Shown here in pieces: positions 29,387 through 41,151 of a stretch of DNA of 64,000 bases. Made by a program: the position numbers and the translations under genes. How positions within the stretch are numbered: position 1 is the stretch's first letter; every line of letters begins with the position of its first letter. The stretch is from Rhizoctonia solani (Eukaryota > Basidiomycota > Agaricomycetes > Cantharellales > Ceratobasidiaceae), in assembly GCF_016906535.1 (NCBI RefSeq), contig NC_057372.1:973501-1037500 (forward strand). The letters run 5' to 3'. The notes beneath the pieces are model-generated. The model saw nothing but the letters and a program-made list of their open reading frames with translations. It searched no databases and was not told where the DNA came from.

Positions 29387-32300
29387 GGGTACCTGCTGCT
29401 GCGCGCAAGGGCCCCAAGGACTCTGGGCTTGTTGAAATATGTAATATATTGAATAGTAAAAATAGAATCTCCCTGCTCTTCACCATTTCAATCAAGCCAG
29501 AGAAACAAGCGGACCACTTAGAAGTCCTGATAGATTCAGGCGCCACATCATTGTTCCTACACCCACGCACTGCTGAGGCATTACGCCTACCACTCATAGA
29601 CCTCCCTACACCCCGCACTGTTACTATGCTCAATGGGTTGAGCCCCCAGGCTGGCAAAATCTGGAAAAAGGCCATACTGACCTTTTCCTTTGATGGCAAA
29701 CAAATGACAGAGACTTTCCTAATCTGTAACACAGGATCTCACGCTGCCATCCTAGGACTGAAGTGGTTAGACGCCCACAATCCGGAGATTGATTGGAATC
29801 TGCGCACTCTCTCTTTCCCTCACACCCCACCGGAACAAGTAACCATTGCCAAAGAGGAGGAAGCCAACAAAGACCCTCTAGAAGGAGTACCCCCTGAATA
29901 CCATCAGTATGCTAAGGTATTTGGGGAGGAAGAATTCAATAAACTCCCTCCGCACTGGCATTACGACATTGGAATCAAACTTACGGAAGAAGGACCCCTC
30001 AACTTGCCTCTTTATAGTATGACTGATGCTGAGTCCTCTACGCTCAAGGACTGGCTTAGGGATGAACTCAAGGCGGGCAAAATACGCCCTAGCAAGTCTT
30101 CCATCAGCTCCCCCGTAATGTTTGTCCCTAAAAAGGATGGTTCCTGTTGTTTGGTTGTTGACTATTGCCGCTTGAATAACCGGACAAAAAAGAACGTTTA
30201 CCCGCTACCCCGTCCTGACAACCTTATGGCCCAGCTGCGCGGCGCCAAGGTATTCACCAAACTAGACCTAAGATGGGGTTATAACAACGTCCGTGTCAAA
30301 GAAGGTGACAAATGGAAAACCGCCTTCCAAACAAAGTACGGCCTTTACAAGTCCCTGGTAATGACTTTTGGTTTAACAAATGCCCCCGCTGCCTTCCAGC
30401 ACTTCATGAACAAGCTATTCAAGGATCTACTGGATGTATGCGTCATCATTTACCTTGATGACATCCTGATATACTCTAAGGATGACGCATTGCATACACA
30501 ACACGTTCATGAGGTTCTGAGGCAACTAATGGAAAATCAACTGTTCTGCAAGGCATCCAAGTGCACGTTCCACGTCACCTCTGTGGAATACCTAGGGATC
30601 ATTGTCTCAGATAAAGGTTTTAGCCTGGATAAGCTCAAAATCCAGGCGGTACAAGACTGGCCGGTACCTACTAAGGTTAAAGAAGTCCAATTGTTTCTGG
30701 GATTTGCCAACTTTCTTTGTTGTTTTGTTGCCAACTTTAGCCACATGGCTAGGCCGCTACATAACCTAGTGAAAAAAGACACACTGTGGAAGTGGGACAC
30801 CAGGGAACAAGAAGCCTTCCAAGGATTAAAGGATGCCATCACCAATGCCCTGGTCCTTTGTCACGCTGATCCCTCTAAACCTTATTTTTTGGAAACAGAC
30901 GCCTCTGGTGCAGCCTTGGGATCCATACTCAGCCAACGCCAAGAAGACGGACGCCTGCACCCATTGGGTTTCTTATTGGAGTCATTCAAGGGGGCCAAAC
31001 AAAACTATGACACGCACAACAAGGAGCTTCTAGCCATCATTTGCTCCTTCAAGTACTGGCGCATCTTCTTGGAAGGAACACCACAACCAATCACTGTGTT
31101 CACGGACCGTTGTAACCTGGAATATTGGAAAGAATCCTGGACATTCAACCAACGCCATGCACAATGGCATTTACTACTTGCCAGATACAATTTCCAGATA
31201 GTCTACCGCCCAGGGAAACAGTCAGGGAAACCTGATGCCCTCTCACGACGTGCTGATCATGCTGATATTCCACCTGCGGATCAAACCATGCTCCCGGACC
31301 CCGTATTTGCCAACATTGCCCTAGTGACTCCCAAAAAAGAGCTACAACGCCAGATCAAGGCTTCTCTAGACCAGGATGAATCCTTGGAAGAAATCTTACA
31401 GTTCCTACAAAATGAGTCCAAGGCACCACCCTCCATTAAACGCGCATTCAAGGATTATGAAATGGAGGCTGGCCTATTGTTTTACCAAGGACAAATTGTA
31501 GTACCGGATGTAGGGACCTTAAGGACGGATTTGCTCAGGATCTTCCACAATAGTCCATTGGCGGGCCATCCAGGCAGACAAAGGACTCTAGAGTTAGTAT
31601 CCAGGACTTACTACTGGCCTGGCATCCGTGCCAACACATACTGGCACGTTGACTCATGTGAAATCTGCCAACGGATTTGGAAACCCAAATACGCGTCAAT
31701 CCCACCTCAGCCTCTAGAACTCCCATCACGCCCGTGGCAACATGTGTCATACAACATGATAGTAGACCTGCCCAAAGACGGAAATTGTGATTCTATCCTG
31801 GTCATTGTGGATAGTTTTACTAAGTACGTGATCCTAGTAGAGTGCTCCAAGAAGCTCAAGGCCCCGGAGTTAGCAGACCTATTCCTATGCCATGTATGGA
31901 AACGCTATGGCATGCCTGAGAAGACAATATCAGACTGCGGACGGGTTTTTAATAACAAATTCCTGAAGGCGCTGTACCAACGCCTGGGAATAGACCCCCA
32001 CTTCTCTTTGGCCTATCATCCTCAAAGCGACGGGCAAACAGAACGTGTGAATCCTATGGTCAAACACTTTTTACGGGCATACTCAGGGATAAACCAGAAA
32101 GACTGGGTCAAGTGGTTACCAATGGCGGAATTTGCCTACAACAACGCGGTACACAGCTCAACAGGCAAATCCCCCTTTAAGGCACTATACGGCTGGGAAC
32201 CTTCCTTGACTCCAAGTAACGTCTCAACAGACGTCCCTGAGGCAGACAACCTGGCAACCCAGATGGAAGAACAATGGCGGGAAATAGAGGCAGCACTCCG

Positions 32301-32817
32301 GCAATCAAAGACACGTATGGTAGCCGGAGAAGTAGGAGAACCACTTGAATTTGAAATTGGGGAAGAAGCCTGGCTAGACGCAAAAAATGTGAAGCTAAAG
32401 ACCCTTAGTCCAAAGCTAACCAAACAACGCCTAGGCCCCTTCAAAGTAACCAAGAAAATCTCCAACAGAGCGTACCGCCTAGAACTTCCGCCCACAATGA
32501 GAATCCACAACGTTTTTTACGTGGGGCTTCTGTCAAAGGTCAAAAGGGACAAAAAGCGCAACTTTGAGAACTGGCCACCACCTGTTACCGTGGATGGAGA
32601 AGAAGAATACAAGGTTGAGGGGATCACAGACATGGAAGAAAGGAACGGGAAGTGGTTTTTCAGGGTAAAATGGAAAGGCTACGGATCAGAAGAGAATACC
32701 TGGGAACCAAGGGAGAACCTCAAAAACGCCAAAAAAATCCTAGAAAAATTTGAAAAAGAAATGAAAAAGAAGGCCCTTGGCGCTGCCAAGGCCCTTAGAG
32801 GGGGGGCAGTGTCATAG
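29380..32817 (+). pseudogene. Gyp-A3 pol (open but heavily CpG-decayed)
   Basis: -1 frame, open to TAG 32815-32817. Protease DSGATS; RT YLDDILIYSKDD; RNase H ETDASGAAL; integrase SYN (codon 31753-31755) instead of SYD; SDCGRVFNN instead of SDRG; DGQTERVN; complete chromodomain. Conserved Arg in family motifs is repeatedly Cys, Gln or Trp (e.g. SCCLVVDYC, NFLCCF, WTFNQRHAQW), all explained by CpG-to-TpG/CpA changes. Although uninterrupted, I judge it non-functional. Confidence 0.85.
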
Positions 32818-33390
32818 ACACAGTTGATACCAGGGAATTTATTCCCATTTTCTCGATTTTAAACGAAGTCAAACAGACGACATTTTCGATCACGTGACTT
32901 CGGCGCTTATATCATACGCTAAGCGCCAAGCCACGTCCCCACCCGCGCTTACCTCAGCATACGCAGCCACCTCCACCTAATGACATCACTATGACACGTC
33001 AGTGACACGTATGCATGAGTAAGGCCAACTGCAGATTGGGGTTCCTATTTGTTATAGTATTGCATATATTGTATTTGTAATTAGTTCACCCTTGTAATAT
33101 ATAAGGAGGCCAACCAACCATGGTAACACCCAGGTTGATTACCTCTTGTTGCATCTACCAATTGTACAAGGGCCCTAAGCCCAGCAACTACTTAGTTTGT
33201 ACCATCCACACCGCCTTAAGCGGCTTCTTTGCTGTATTCACATAGTCCGCCACTGCCCTTACGGCCTTGGTCACCGTAGTATAGCTGGTTGTTGTTGTAG
33301 GTAGCTTGCTCACCACCTTAAGCGGTTTTACTTAGATACATCCGGCCGCAAGCGCCCATCCCCTTGACGTCCTTATAGACGTCCAGGACA
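32810..33390 (+). repeat. Gyp-A3 3' LTR (U5 unlike its 5' LTR)
   Basis: 581 bp, preceded by GGGGGGGCAG. U3/R match the 5' LTR closely; from the bases after TTACCTCTTGTTGCATC onward the two diverge strongly. Confidence 0.88.
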
Positions 33391-33473
33391 AGAACGCTAC
33401 AAGGCGCAATTAGTTGCACAAGGGTTCAGTCAACAACCCGGCATTGATTTTGACAAGACATTTGCACCTGTTG
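33391..33473 (+). pseudogene. Copia-1 fragment 5: start of reverse transcriptase
   Basis: Encodes [14 protein letters not shown] and [12 protein letters not shown], the first conserved block of Ty1/copia RT. Cut by Gyp-B6 at 33474; the rest of RT should lie right of the window. Confidence 0.85.
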
Positions 33474-34035
33474 TGTCATGACCCAACTGTAAGGTTGGTC
33501 ACACGCTAGTGGGTTGGGCGCTTGGGGCTGTACTACTACAAACAAAGTTATACAACTACTATCTAAGGCTATACTAAGGTTACGTAAGGTAACCGTCTGC
33601 TTGACTAAACTACTGGCAAGGGGGGCTTAGCCCTGGAGGTGTGGTGAGCGCAATGAAGGGTGAGCTTCTGAACTACTGAGGGCTGGCTACTTAGCTGGCT
33701 GGGGATGATCCTCCTCAATGGTATGAGACAAGGTAAAATCAACTTGGTGTTTCCAAGCAATTTTCCTGCTATATATATAGACAAAACGCACTATCTACAT
33801 GGTCTGTGCGCGTGAGAGAAAGAAGTACAGAAGACAAATGAGAAGCATGCTGCAGGCTGCGCAGAAGCGTGGATTTCTCCTAAGCGCCCTTGGCACGGCA
33901 TCTTGGCGCGGCATCTTGGCATATAAGCGCCAAGATCACGTGATTGAAAAACAAAAGGTATTGAGTCCGTAAAAAATAGTAAAAATAATAGAAAATTTGT
34001 CCAATTCTAATGGTAAAAATAAGGAGTTTGTAACA
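33474..34035 (-). repeat. Gyp-B6 3' LTR
   Basis: 562 bp, on + TGTCATGACCCAACTG...TTTGTAACA, followed by the polypurine tract as a C run (34036-34047). Confidence 0.9.
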
Positions 34036-34125
34036 TTGCCCCCCCCTTAAAGGCTCTTGGCGGCGTCACAAGCCTTTCTGAGTCTAGCTTGGTTGAATTG
34101 CTTGATCTCTTCTTGGCTGTGTTCC
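34036..34125 (-). pseudogene. Gyp-B6 pol, C-terminal tail
   Basis: Last ~25 codons of pol (LRKACDAAKSL-like end) plus polypurine tract, cut from the chromodomain by element F within a Gln/Glu-rich segment. Confidence 0.75.
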
Positions 34126-35649
34126 TGTTAAGAGTTGTGTAAGTACAGGAGTAAGAAAGAATTACTATATACAAAATGTATATGAGAATAACTAAGAACT
34201 AGTATTAAGAATCAGAATATATGCACAGAATATATGCACAATATAGGCTAGATTATCAGGAATAACAACTCCTAACAAATAGTCTAGCAACTATGAAGTG
34301 CAGGTGGTTGGTTATGTATAGTACCTTAGACTAATGTTACTTAAGCCTAAGTGACTAAGGGTATGTACACTTAAGGTCTCTGGGATAGTTCCTTAAGTAA
34401 GAGGGTTACCTGACTAATGTACAGGATTTATAGGATTTGCCTAATGAGTATAGGACTTATATATGCTTAAGTAAGACTTAAGACTTATGGGGTTTACCTA
34501 AAATATATCTAGGATTTATGAGATATTGTAGATAAAGCTATCTACAATATAAGGGGTATGGTGGATTGAAACACTATCACTCAATCACAACAATCCTTAC
34601 AGTATTGTCGCACTATACTCAATGTTGAACTCAACAACTGTGACAGTCAAGGGGCACAGGGTCGCAGTAAGTACTCTAATAGGTTACCCTGTGTCTGTTG
34701 GGACTGGCCTATGGTCTTAGTGCGCCAAATAACCTCCTATGCTATTTACAGTGAGTCAATCACTAAAGTAAATGCGCAGATAAGCTGTTAAAGGCTTGTG
34801 TGTATATGTCAATATATAAGAGTGGATAAATGGATGCATTAGAAGCGTCTTCACAGGGTCCTTTTATACCCTGAGAAGGCGCACAAACAAGTATATACAT
34901 GATTGATACCAAGAGGGGGTACAGGAGGTACATGTGGCAACTGAAACACTTGAGGGAGCCGATACTTTGGTACATAGTAAACAAACAACAAATCCTAATA
35001 TTTGCCCCAAGGCAATGTTTGCCCCAAGGCAGTATTTACTTATGTGGGTCCTTAGATGTCCCAAGGCTAAGTGTTTCATCCTTGGAGTAAACAGTCCCAA
35101 AGGTAGGATACCTCTGCATTGGGTACTTACAGTAAATGGGGCATAACTCTACCAAATGTTGTCCGTTTTGGGAGTTTGACCCAGCGTTCTGGAGCGCACA
35201 AACATGCGCACCTAAGCGCAAGCGATTCGGCAGTGTGGGGAGCCCGAGTGATGGAGAAAAGGCGCATTTAGTGCGTCGGCGCTTAAGGGCTGATTAAGCG
35301 CCGGAGCACTTGCCTATGCGACAGGGGGGGACCCTGAATATTTCTGTGTGTAGCCACAAGATAGAATCTTGAATAATAAATACTACAAACAGGAGAAATA
35401 TTACTTGCTACTGTTTATCTACTCAGCTGAATCTATGTATATTTAAATGAGTGAGAAAACAGCATATATGCAAAAGGCACCGCATATTAAGGGTATTCCT
35501 GAGGTTTGTAGGTTTTGTAAAGGTCACTATTGGATAGAGGGACCTTGAAAACCTTAGTTCGCATCTTTATCTCATTTATTTACAGTAAGATTACTAGTGT
35601 AATTAATAAAATAAGTACAGATTAAAGAAGAAATGTCATATCCATAACA
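34126..35649. mobile_element. Element F: 1.5-kb insertion, probable long solo LTR
   Basis: 1524 bp beginning TGTTAAGAGTTG and ending CCATAACA, with perfect TSD GTTCC (34121-34125, 35650-35654) in the Gyp-B6 pol. AT-rich, no coding frame of note, no internal direct repeat at its ends. TTTTATACC near 34861 could be a TATA element. TG...CA ends and a 5-bp TSD suggest a solo LTR of a third, unnamed family; a non-coding transposon is the alternative. Confidence 0.6.
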
Positions 35650-35654
35650 GTTCC

Positions 35655-37164
35655 AACAGTTCTTCCGGCTCCCATGAGTTGTCTTCTGGGCCGTACCCCT
35701 TCCATTTGACCAAATAGAACCATTTCCCTTGTTGGCATTTAGAGTTAATAATTTGTTCAACTTTGTACTCTTCTTCCCCTTCTATTGTTTCAGGAGGGGG
35801 CCTTTCAGGGAATGGTTGGCTTGGAGATTTGTGTGCCTTGGACAGTAATCCTACATAGAATACATTGTGGATCTTCAGGGTCTCTGGGAGTTTCAGGCGG
35901 TACGCATGACTGGAGATTTTCTCTGTGATTTTGAATGGTCCTAGTCTCCTGGGGTCTAGTCTGTTGGAGTTTGTTCTAAGCTCCACGTTTTTTCCGTCTA
36001 ACCAGACCTTATCACCAATTGAGTATTCCGGTATTATCCCCTTGTTTCCAGTCATTTTTTCCTTACTCATCCTGAGAGCTGCCTCTGCTTCTTTCCATTC
36101 TTGTGCAAGGGTATCTGCCACATGGTTGGCTTCTGGTACGTTTGCTGGAATGTTGGACGGGTTCATGACAGGGTTTTGTCTGTATACCAACTCAAAGGGG
36201 GTTTTTCCAGTGGCGGAGTGTCTTGCATTGTTGTAGGCATATTCCGCTAATGGTAACCAGGCGGCCCAGTCCAAGTGGTCTGCCGCAACATATGACCTTA
36301 AGTAGAACTCAATGAACTGGTTTACCCTCTCTGTTTGCCCGTCTGACTCTGGGTGGTAGGCTGATGAGAAGGATGGTTTCACCCCAAGGCGTTGGTAGAG
36401 CGCCCTTAGGAATTTTCCTGTGAACGTAGTCCCTCTGTCTGATATTGTTCTGACTGGTAACCCATGGAGTTTCCACACATGTGAGATGAATAATTCCGCT
36501 AGACCCTTAGATGTAACTTTCTTGGTAGTTGGAATGAAATGCCCAAATTTTGAGAATGAGTCAATGACTACCAAGATTGCATTGTGACCGTTTGACTTTG
36601 GGAATCCTGTGATAAAGTCATAGGAAATGGTCTGGAACGGATAGGGGGGAACTTCCAGTGGTTTGAGGGCAATGACCGGGCCGTGAGCTTGGCGGTTGGC
36701 CTGGCATGTGGGGCAACATTCTACCCATTCTTTGGCGGATGATTTCATGCCTGGCCACCAGTAGTTGCAACTTAGAAGTTCAAGGGTTCTCTGTTGGCCC
36801 AGATGGCCCGCTAGCAGGGAGTTGTGAAATTCCTTCAGAAGTTGTTCTTTCAAGGTTTCTGAATCTGGGACAACTAGCTTCCCACGGTACCATAGCAGGT
36901 CCTCTTCCCAATTGTAGTTTCTGTAAGCTTTCCAAATGGAGGGAGGTGCATTGTCCGCATCTTCTGTGAGGAATTGGATGATGGGTTCCAGGGATGGGTC
37001 CTCTCTGAGTTTGGAGCAAATTTCTGTGACTATTTCAACTTCTTCCTCTGAGGTATTGGCAAAGACTTCTGCTGGTAACATGACCTCTGGCTCTGGGGGC
37101 GTGTCTACATAACCTGACCTTCTGGATAACGCGTCTGGTTTTCCTGATTGCTTTCCTGGGCAAT
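35655..37164 (-). pseudogene. Gyp-B6 pol: integrase and chromodomain
   Basis: Open from the RNase H-integrase linker (CPGKQSGKPDALSRRS) to the chromodomain (WFYLVKWKGYG, NSWEPEELLE). Integrase has CPTCQ zinc ligands, SYDFITGFP, SDRGTTF and DGQTERVN, so DDE is intact. Separated from its RT half by Gyp-B7 and from its tail by F. Confidence 0.88.
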
Positions 37165-37728
37165 TGTTGTGACCCAACTGTAAGGTTTGTCACACGCTAG
37201 TGGGTCAGGCGCTTGGGGCTGTACTACTACAAACAAAGCTATACAACTACTAACTAAGGCTATACTAAGGCTACGTAAGGTAACCGTCTACTTGACTAAA
37301 CTACTGGCAAGGGGGGCTTAGCCCTGGAGGTGTGGTGAGCGCAATGAAGGGTGAGCTTCTGAACTACTAAGGGCCGGCTACTTAGCTGGCTGGGGATGAT
37401 CCTCCTCAATGGTATGAGACAAGGTAAAATTGACTTGGGGTCTCCAAGCAATTTCCCTGCTGTTTATATAGACAAATGAGAAAGTATATACATGGTCTGT
37501 GCGTGAGATGAGGAAGCGTTCATGTGAAAAGAGAAGCGTGCTGCGGGCTGCGCAGAAGCGTGGATTTCTCCTAAGCGCCCTTGGCATGGCATCTTGGCGC
37601 GGCATCTTGGCATGAATAAGCGCCAAGATCACGTGATTGAAAAACATGAGATATTGAGTCCGTAAAAAATACTGAAAATAATAGAAAATTCAGGCAATTC
37701 TAATGGTATATGTTAGGAGGTTATAACA
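37165..37728 (-). repeat. Gyp-B7 3' LTR
   Basis: 564 bp, on + TGTTGTGACCC...GGTTATAACA, then a C run = polypurine tract at 37729-37742. Confidence 0.92.
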
Positions 37729-37741
37729 TTGCCCCCCCCCC

Positions 37742-40700
37742 TTAAAGGCTCTTGGCGGAGTCACAAGCCTTTCTCAGTTGTGACTTGTTGAAGCAACGGA
37801 TTTCCTCTTGACTGTTTTCCAGTAGTTCCTCTGGTTCCCAGGAGTTGTCTTCTGGCCCATATCCTTTCCATTTGATTAGGTAGAACCATTTCCCTTGTTG
37901 CCTCTTGGAATCTATGATCTGTTCCACCTTGTATTCTTCCTCTCCTCTTATTGTTTCAGGAGGAGGGCGTTCTGGGAATGGCTGGTTTGGTGATTTGTGG
38001 CTTTTGGAGAGTAGTCCTACGTAAAAAACATCATGGATCTTCAGTGACTCAGGGAGCTTTAGGCGGTATGCGTGGCTTGAGATCTTCTTGGTGACTTCAA
38101 AAGGTCCTAGGCGCTTGGGGTCTAATTTGTTGGAGTTGGATTGAATCTCCACATTCTTTGCGTCTAGCCATACTTTTTCCCCAATATAGTATTCTGGGGT
38201 TGTGCCTTTCACTCCTGCCATTCTTTCCTTTGTCATCTTTAAAGCGGATTCTGCTTCCTTCCACTCCTGTGCAAGGGTGTCTGCTACAAGGTCTGCTTCT
38301 GGGACGTTTGCTGGGACGTTGGATGGGTTCATTACCAGGTTTCTTCCATAAACTAGTTCAAAAGGGGTTTTTCCTGTGGCAGAATGCTTGGCATTGTTAT
38401 ATGCATATTCAGCCAGTGGCAACCATGTGGCCCAATCTGAGTGATCTGCAGCCACATACAATCTGAGGTAGAACTCTATGAACTGGTTGACCCTTTCCGT
38501 TTGACCGTCTGATTCCGGGTGATAGGCCGACGAGAAGGCAGGCTTAATTCCAAGTTGTTGGTATAGTGCCCTGAGGAACTTCCCGGTAAACGTGGTACCT
38601 CTATCAGAGATGGTTTTTATGGGTAGCCCATGTAATTTCCAGACATGGTTGACAAATAAGTCCGCTAGACCCTTTGATGTGACCTTTTTTGAGGTGGGAA
38701 TGAAGTGACCAAATTTCAAAAAGGAATTGATTACAACCAGTATGGCGTTGTGTCCCTGGGATTTGGGGAAACCTGTGATGAAGTCATAGGATATGGTGTG
38801 GAAAGGATAAGGGGGAACTTCTAAGGGCTTCAGGGAGATAGCTGGGGCATGCGCGCGTTGGTTGGCTTGACAAACTGGACAGCATTCAACCCATTCCTTA
38901 GCAGAAGATTTCATTCCAGGCCACCAATAGCTCCTGCTGATAAGTTCAAGCGTCCTTTGTTGGCCTGGATGTCCTGCCAGTGGGGAGTTGTGGAATTCCC
39001 TCAATAGTTGTTCTTTCAGGGGTTCTGAGTCCGGAACCACCAGTTTCCCGCGGTACCATAGCAAGTCTTCTTCCCAATCATAGTCCCTATAGGCCTTCCT
39101 AATTGAGGGGGGCGCGTTGTCTGCGTCCTCAGTAAGGAACTTGATAATTGGTTCCAGTGATGGATCTTCCTTGAGCTTGGCGCAAATCTCTGTGACAATT
39201 TCTAATTCCTCTTCTACTGTATTTGCAAAAACCTCTGGCAGTAGCATGACTTCTGGTTCTTGGGGGTTGTCAACGTAGTCTGATTGTCTGGACAAGGCAT
39301 CCGGCTTCCCTGATTGCTTCCCTGGACAATAATGTATTTCAAAATTGAAATCGCTCAGGAATACACACCATCTAGCATGCCGTTGATTGAATGTCCTTGC
39401 TTGCATCCAGTACTCAAGGTTGCGGTGGTCTGTAAATACCTGAACCGGCTTGTCCGTAGCTTCCAGGAAAATACGCCATTCCTCCAAGGCCTTGATGATG
39501 GCCAGGAGTTCCTTGTTGTGAGTGTTGTAGTTTCCTTCTGCCCCTGAGAACAATTTAGACATATACGCAATTGGATGTAGTCAGTTATCTGGGCCCTGCT
39601 GACTAAGGATGGCTCCCATGGCAACCCCTGAGGCGTCTGTCTCAAGGTAATAGGGGAGTTCTGGGTTGGAATGGATGAGAACCGGCAACTTGGTGACCAG
39701 AACCTTCAACTCCTGAAATGCTGCTTCCTCTAGGTCGCCCCATGACCAGGGGGTTTCCTTTCTGGTAAGGTTGTGCAGAGGGCGTGCTACTGAACTGAAA
39801 TTGGGGATGAATCGGCAAAGGTAGTTGACAAATCCTAGGAAGGCTTGGACCTGCTTGACTGTTTTGGGGGTTGGCCATGACGTGACCGCCTCAATCTTCT
39901 TCTGATCCATGGAAAAGCCTGCCAGGGAAATAACAATACCCAAGTAGTCCACCGTGGTGGCATGGAAGTGGCACTTGGAGAGTTTACAGAACAACTGGTT
40001 CCTCATTAGCCGTGATAGGACTTCCCTGACATGGGTTGGGTGGTCCTTAGGGTTCTCTGAGAAGATCAGGATGTTGTCCAAGTAGATAACCACAGTGACG
40101 TTGATGAGGTCCCTGAACAGGTTGTTCATGAAGTGTTGGAAGGCGGCAGGGGCATTGGTAAGGCCAAAGGGCATCACCAGGTATTCAAATAGCCCGTACT
40201 TTGTTCTAAAAGCCGTCTTCCATTTGTCTCCTTCCTTAATCCTGACATTGTTATAGCCCCAGCGTAGATCAAGCTTTGTGAATATCTTAGCATGTCTCAG
40301 TTTTGCCATAAGGTTGTCCTGTCTTGGGAGTGGATATACATTTTTGTGGGTTACCTCATTGAGTTTCCAGTAATCCACAACCAGCCTAAGAGATCTGTCC
40401 GCCTTCTTAACAAACATGACTGGGGCGCCAGTGGAAGAAGTGCTGGGGCGGATCTTGCCCGTTGCTAATTCTTTGTCAATGTGCTGCTTGAGCGCCTTGG
40501 ATTCAGCATCAGTCATGCCATATAAGGGTCCCGGGGGTAGTTTAGCATCCGGGACAAGGTCTATGGATATATCATACTCCCTATGTGGAGGGAGGACCTT
40601 AAATTCTTCCTTGCCAAACACTTTAGCAAATTCATGGTACTGAAGAGGGAGGTCTGCCAAAGGATCTAGGTCTGCTTCTTCCTCAGAGGCAATCTGTGCT

Positions 40701-41149
40701 TGTTCAGGGAAGGTGATCAGTCCCTGTTGCCAGTCAATAAGGGGAGCTTCTGTTGTTAACCAAGTCATGCCAAGGATTGCCGGGGTGTTGCCAATGGGGC
40801 AGACAAGAAAGGGAATGGAGTGGGGGTGGCTGTTGGCCAAAACCGTGAGGTGAACCTGGTGCCAAATGCAACCAGTCTGGGATATAGTACCATCTAACAT
40901 TCTCACAACTCGTGGATTTTTGAGTTGGGTTTTTGGGATTTTGTATTTCTCCACAATCAAGGGGGAGATGAAATTCAATGTGGCTCCTGAGTCAATGAGG
41001 GTTCTAAGGGGTTCTGCCGGGACATTTTGGATATATATATTGATAAAAAGAAGCGGTTTTTTATTTGAGTCTAGACCAAGATTTACAAATTCAACGCTAT
41101 CTACTATATTGTCTGTTTTCTGAGTTGGGGGCTTGGCAGCAGTCCTCAA
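37742..41149 (-). pseudogene. Gyp-B7 pol (one TGA)
   Basis: -1 frame relative to gag. Protease DSGATLNFIS; RT with YLDNILIF (third motif residue Asp is Asn, also in Gyp-B6, whereas Gyp-B4 has YLDD); RNase H TDASGVAMG; TGA at 39583-39581 (minus) where relatives have Arg before LHPIAYM; integrase CPVCQ, SYDFITGFP, SDRGTTF, DGQTERVN; chromodomain WFYLIKWKGYG. The YLDN change alone would probably cripple RT. Confidence 0.88.
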
Positions 41150-41151
41150 CT

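Larger units (their letters stand above)
26945..33390 (+). mobile_element. Gyp-A3: recombinant gypsy element without matching TSD
   Basis: Flanks are GGAGG on the left (26940-26944) and AGAAC on the right (33391-33395). The LTRs (591 and 581 bp) are nearly identical through U3 and R but very different in U5, which should not happen in a single insertion. Best read as a recombinant between two A insertions that deleted the Copia-1 segment between them. gag has one TGA; pol is open but carries many Arg-to-Cys/Gln/Trp changes. Confidence 0.85.
4184..33473 (+). mobile_element. Copia-1: decayed Ty1/copia retrotransposon, host of all nested insertions
   Basis: Left LTR, PBS, gag, protease and integrase lie at 4184-7106. 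The polyprotein then resumes in the same frame after each insertion is skipped: 24737-25033, 25601-25758, 26787-26944, and after a gap the first reverse-transcriptase motif at 33391-33473. Removing Gyp-A1, the solo B LTR and the solo A LTR, each with one TSD copy, leaves an open frame across all three junctions, which validates the boundaries. Between the third fragment and the RT start a stretch of polyprotein is missing. The rest of RT/RNase H and the 3' LTR must lie beyond 64000, on the far side of Gyp-B6. It is the oldest element here: five TGA stops and a mutated integrase. Confidence 0.85.

Noticed and set aside
33474..33484. TGTCATGACCC shared by the Gyp-B6 LTR and the Rep-D termini
   Set aside because: The identity covers only the first 11-12 bases; the rest of the two repeats is unrelated, so I do not treat Rep-D as a family B derivative.
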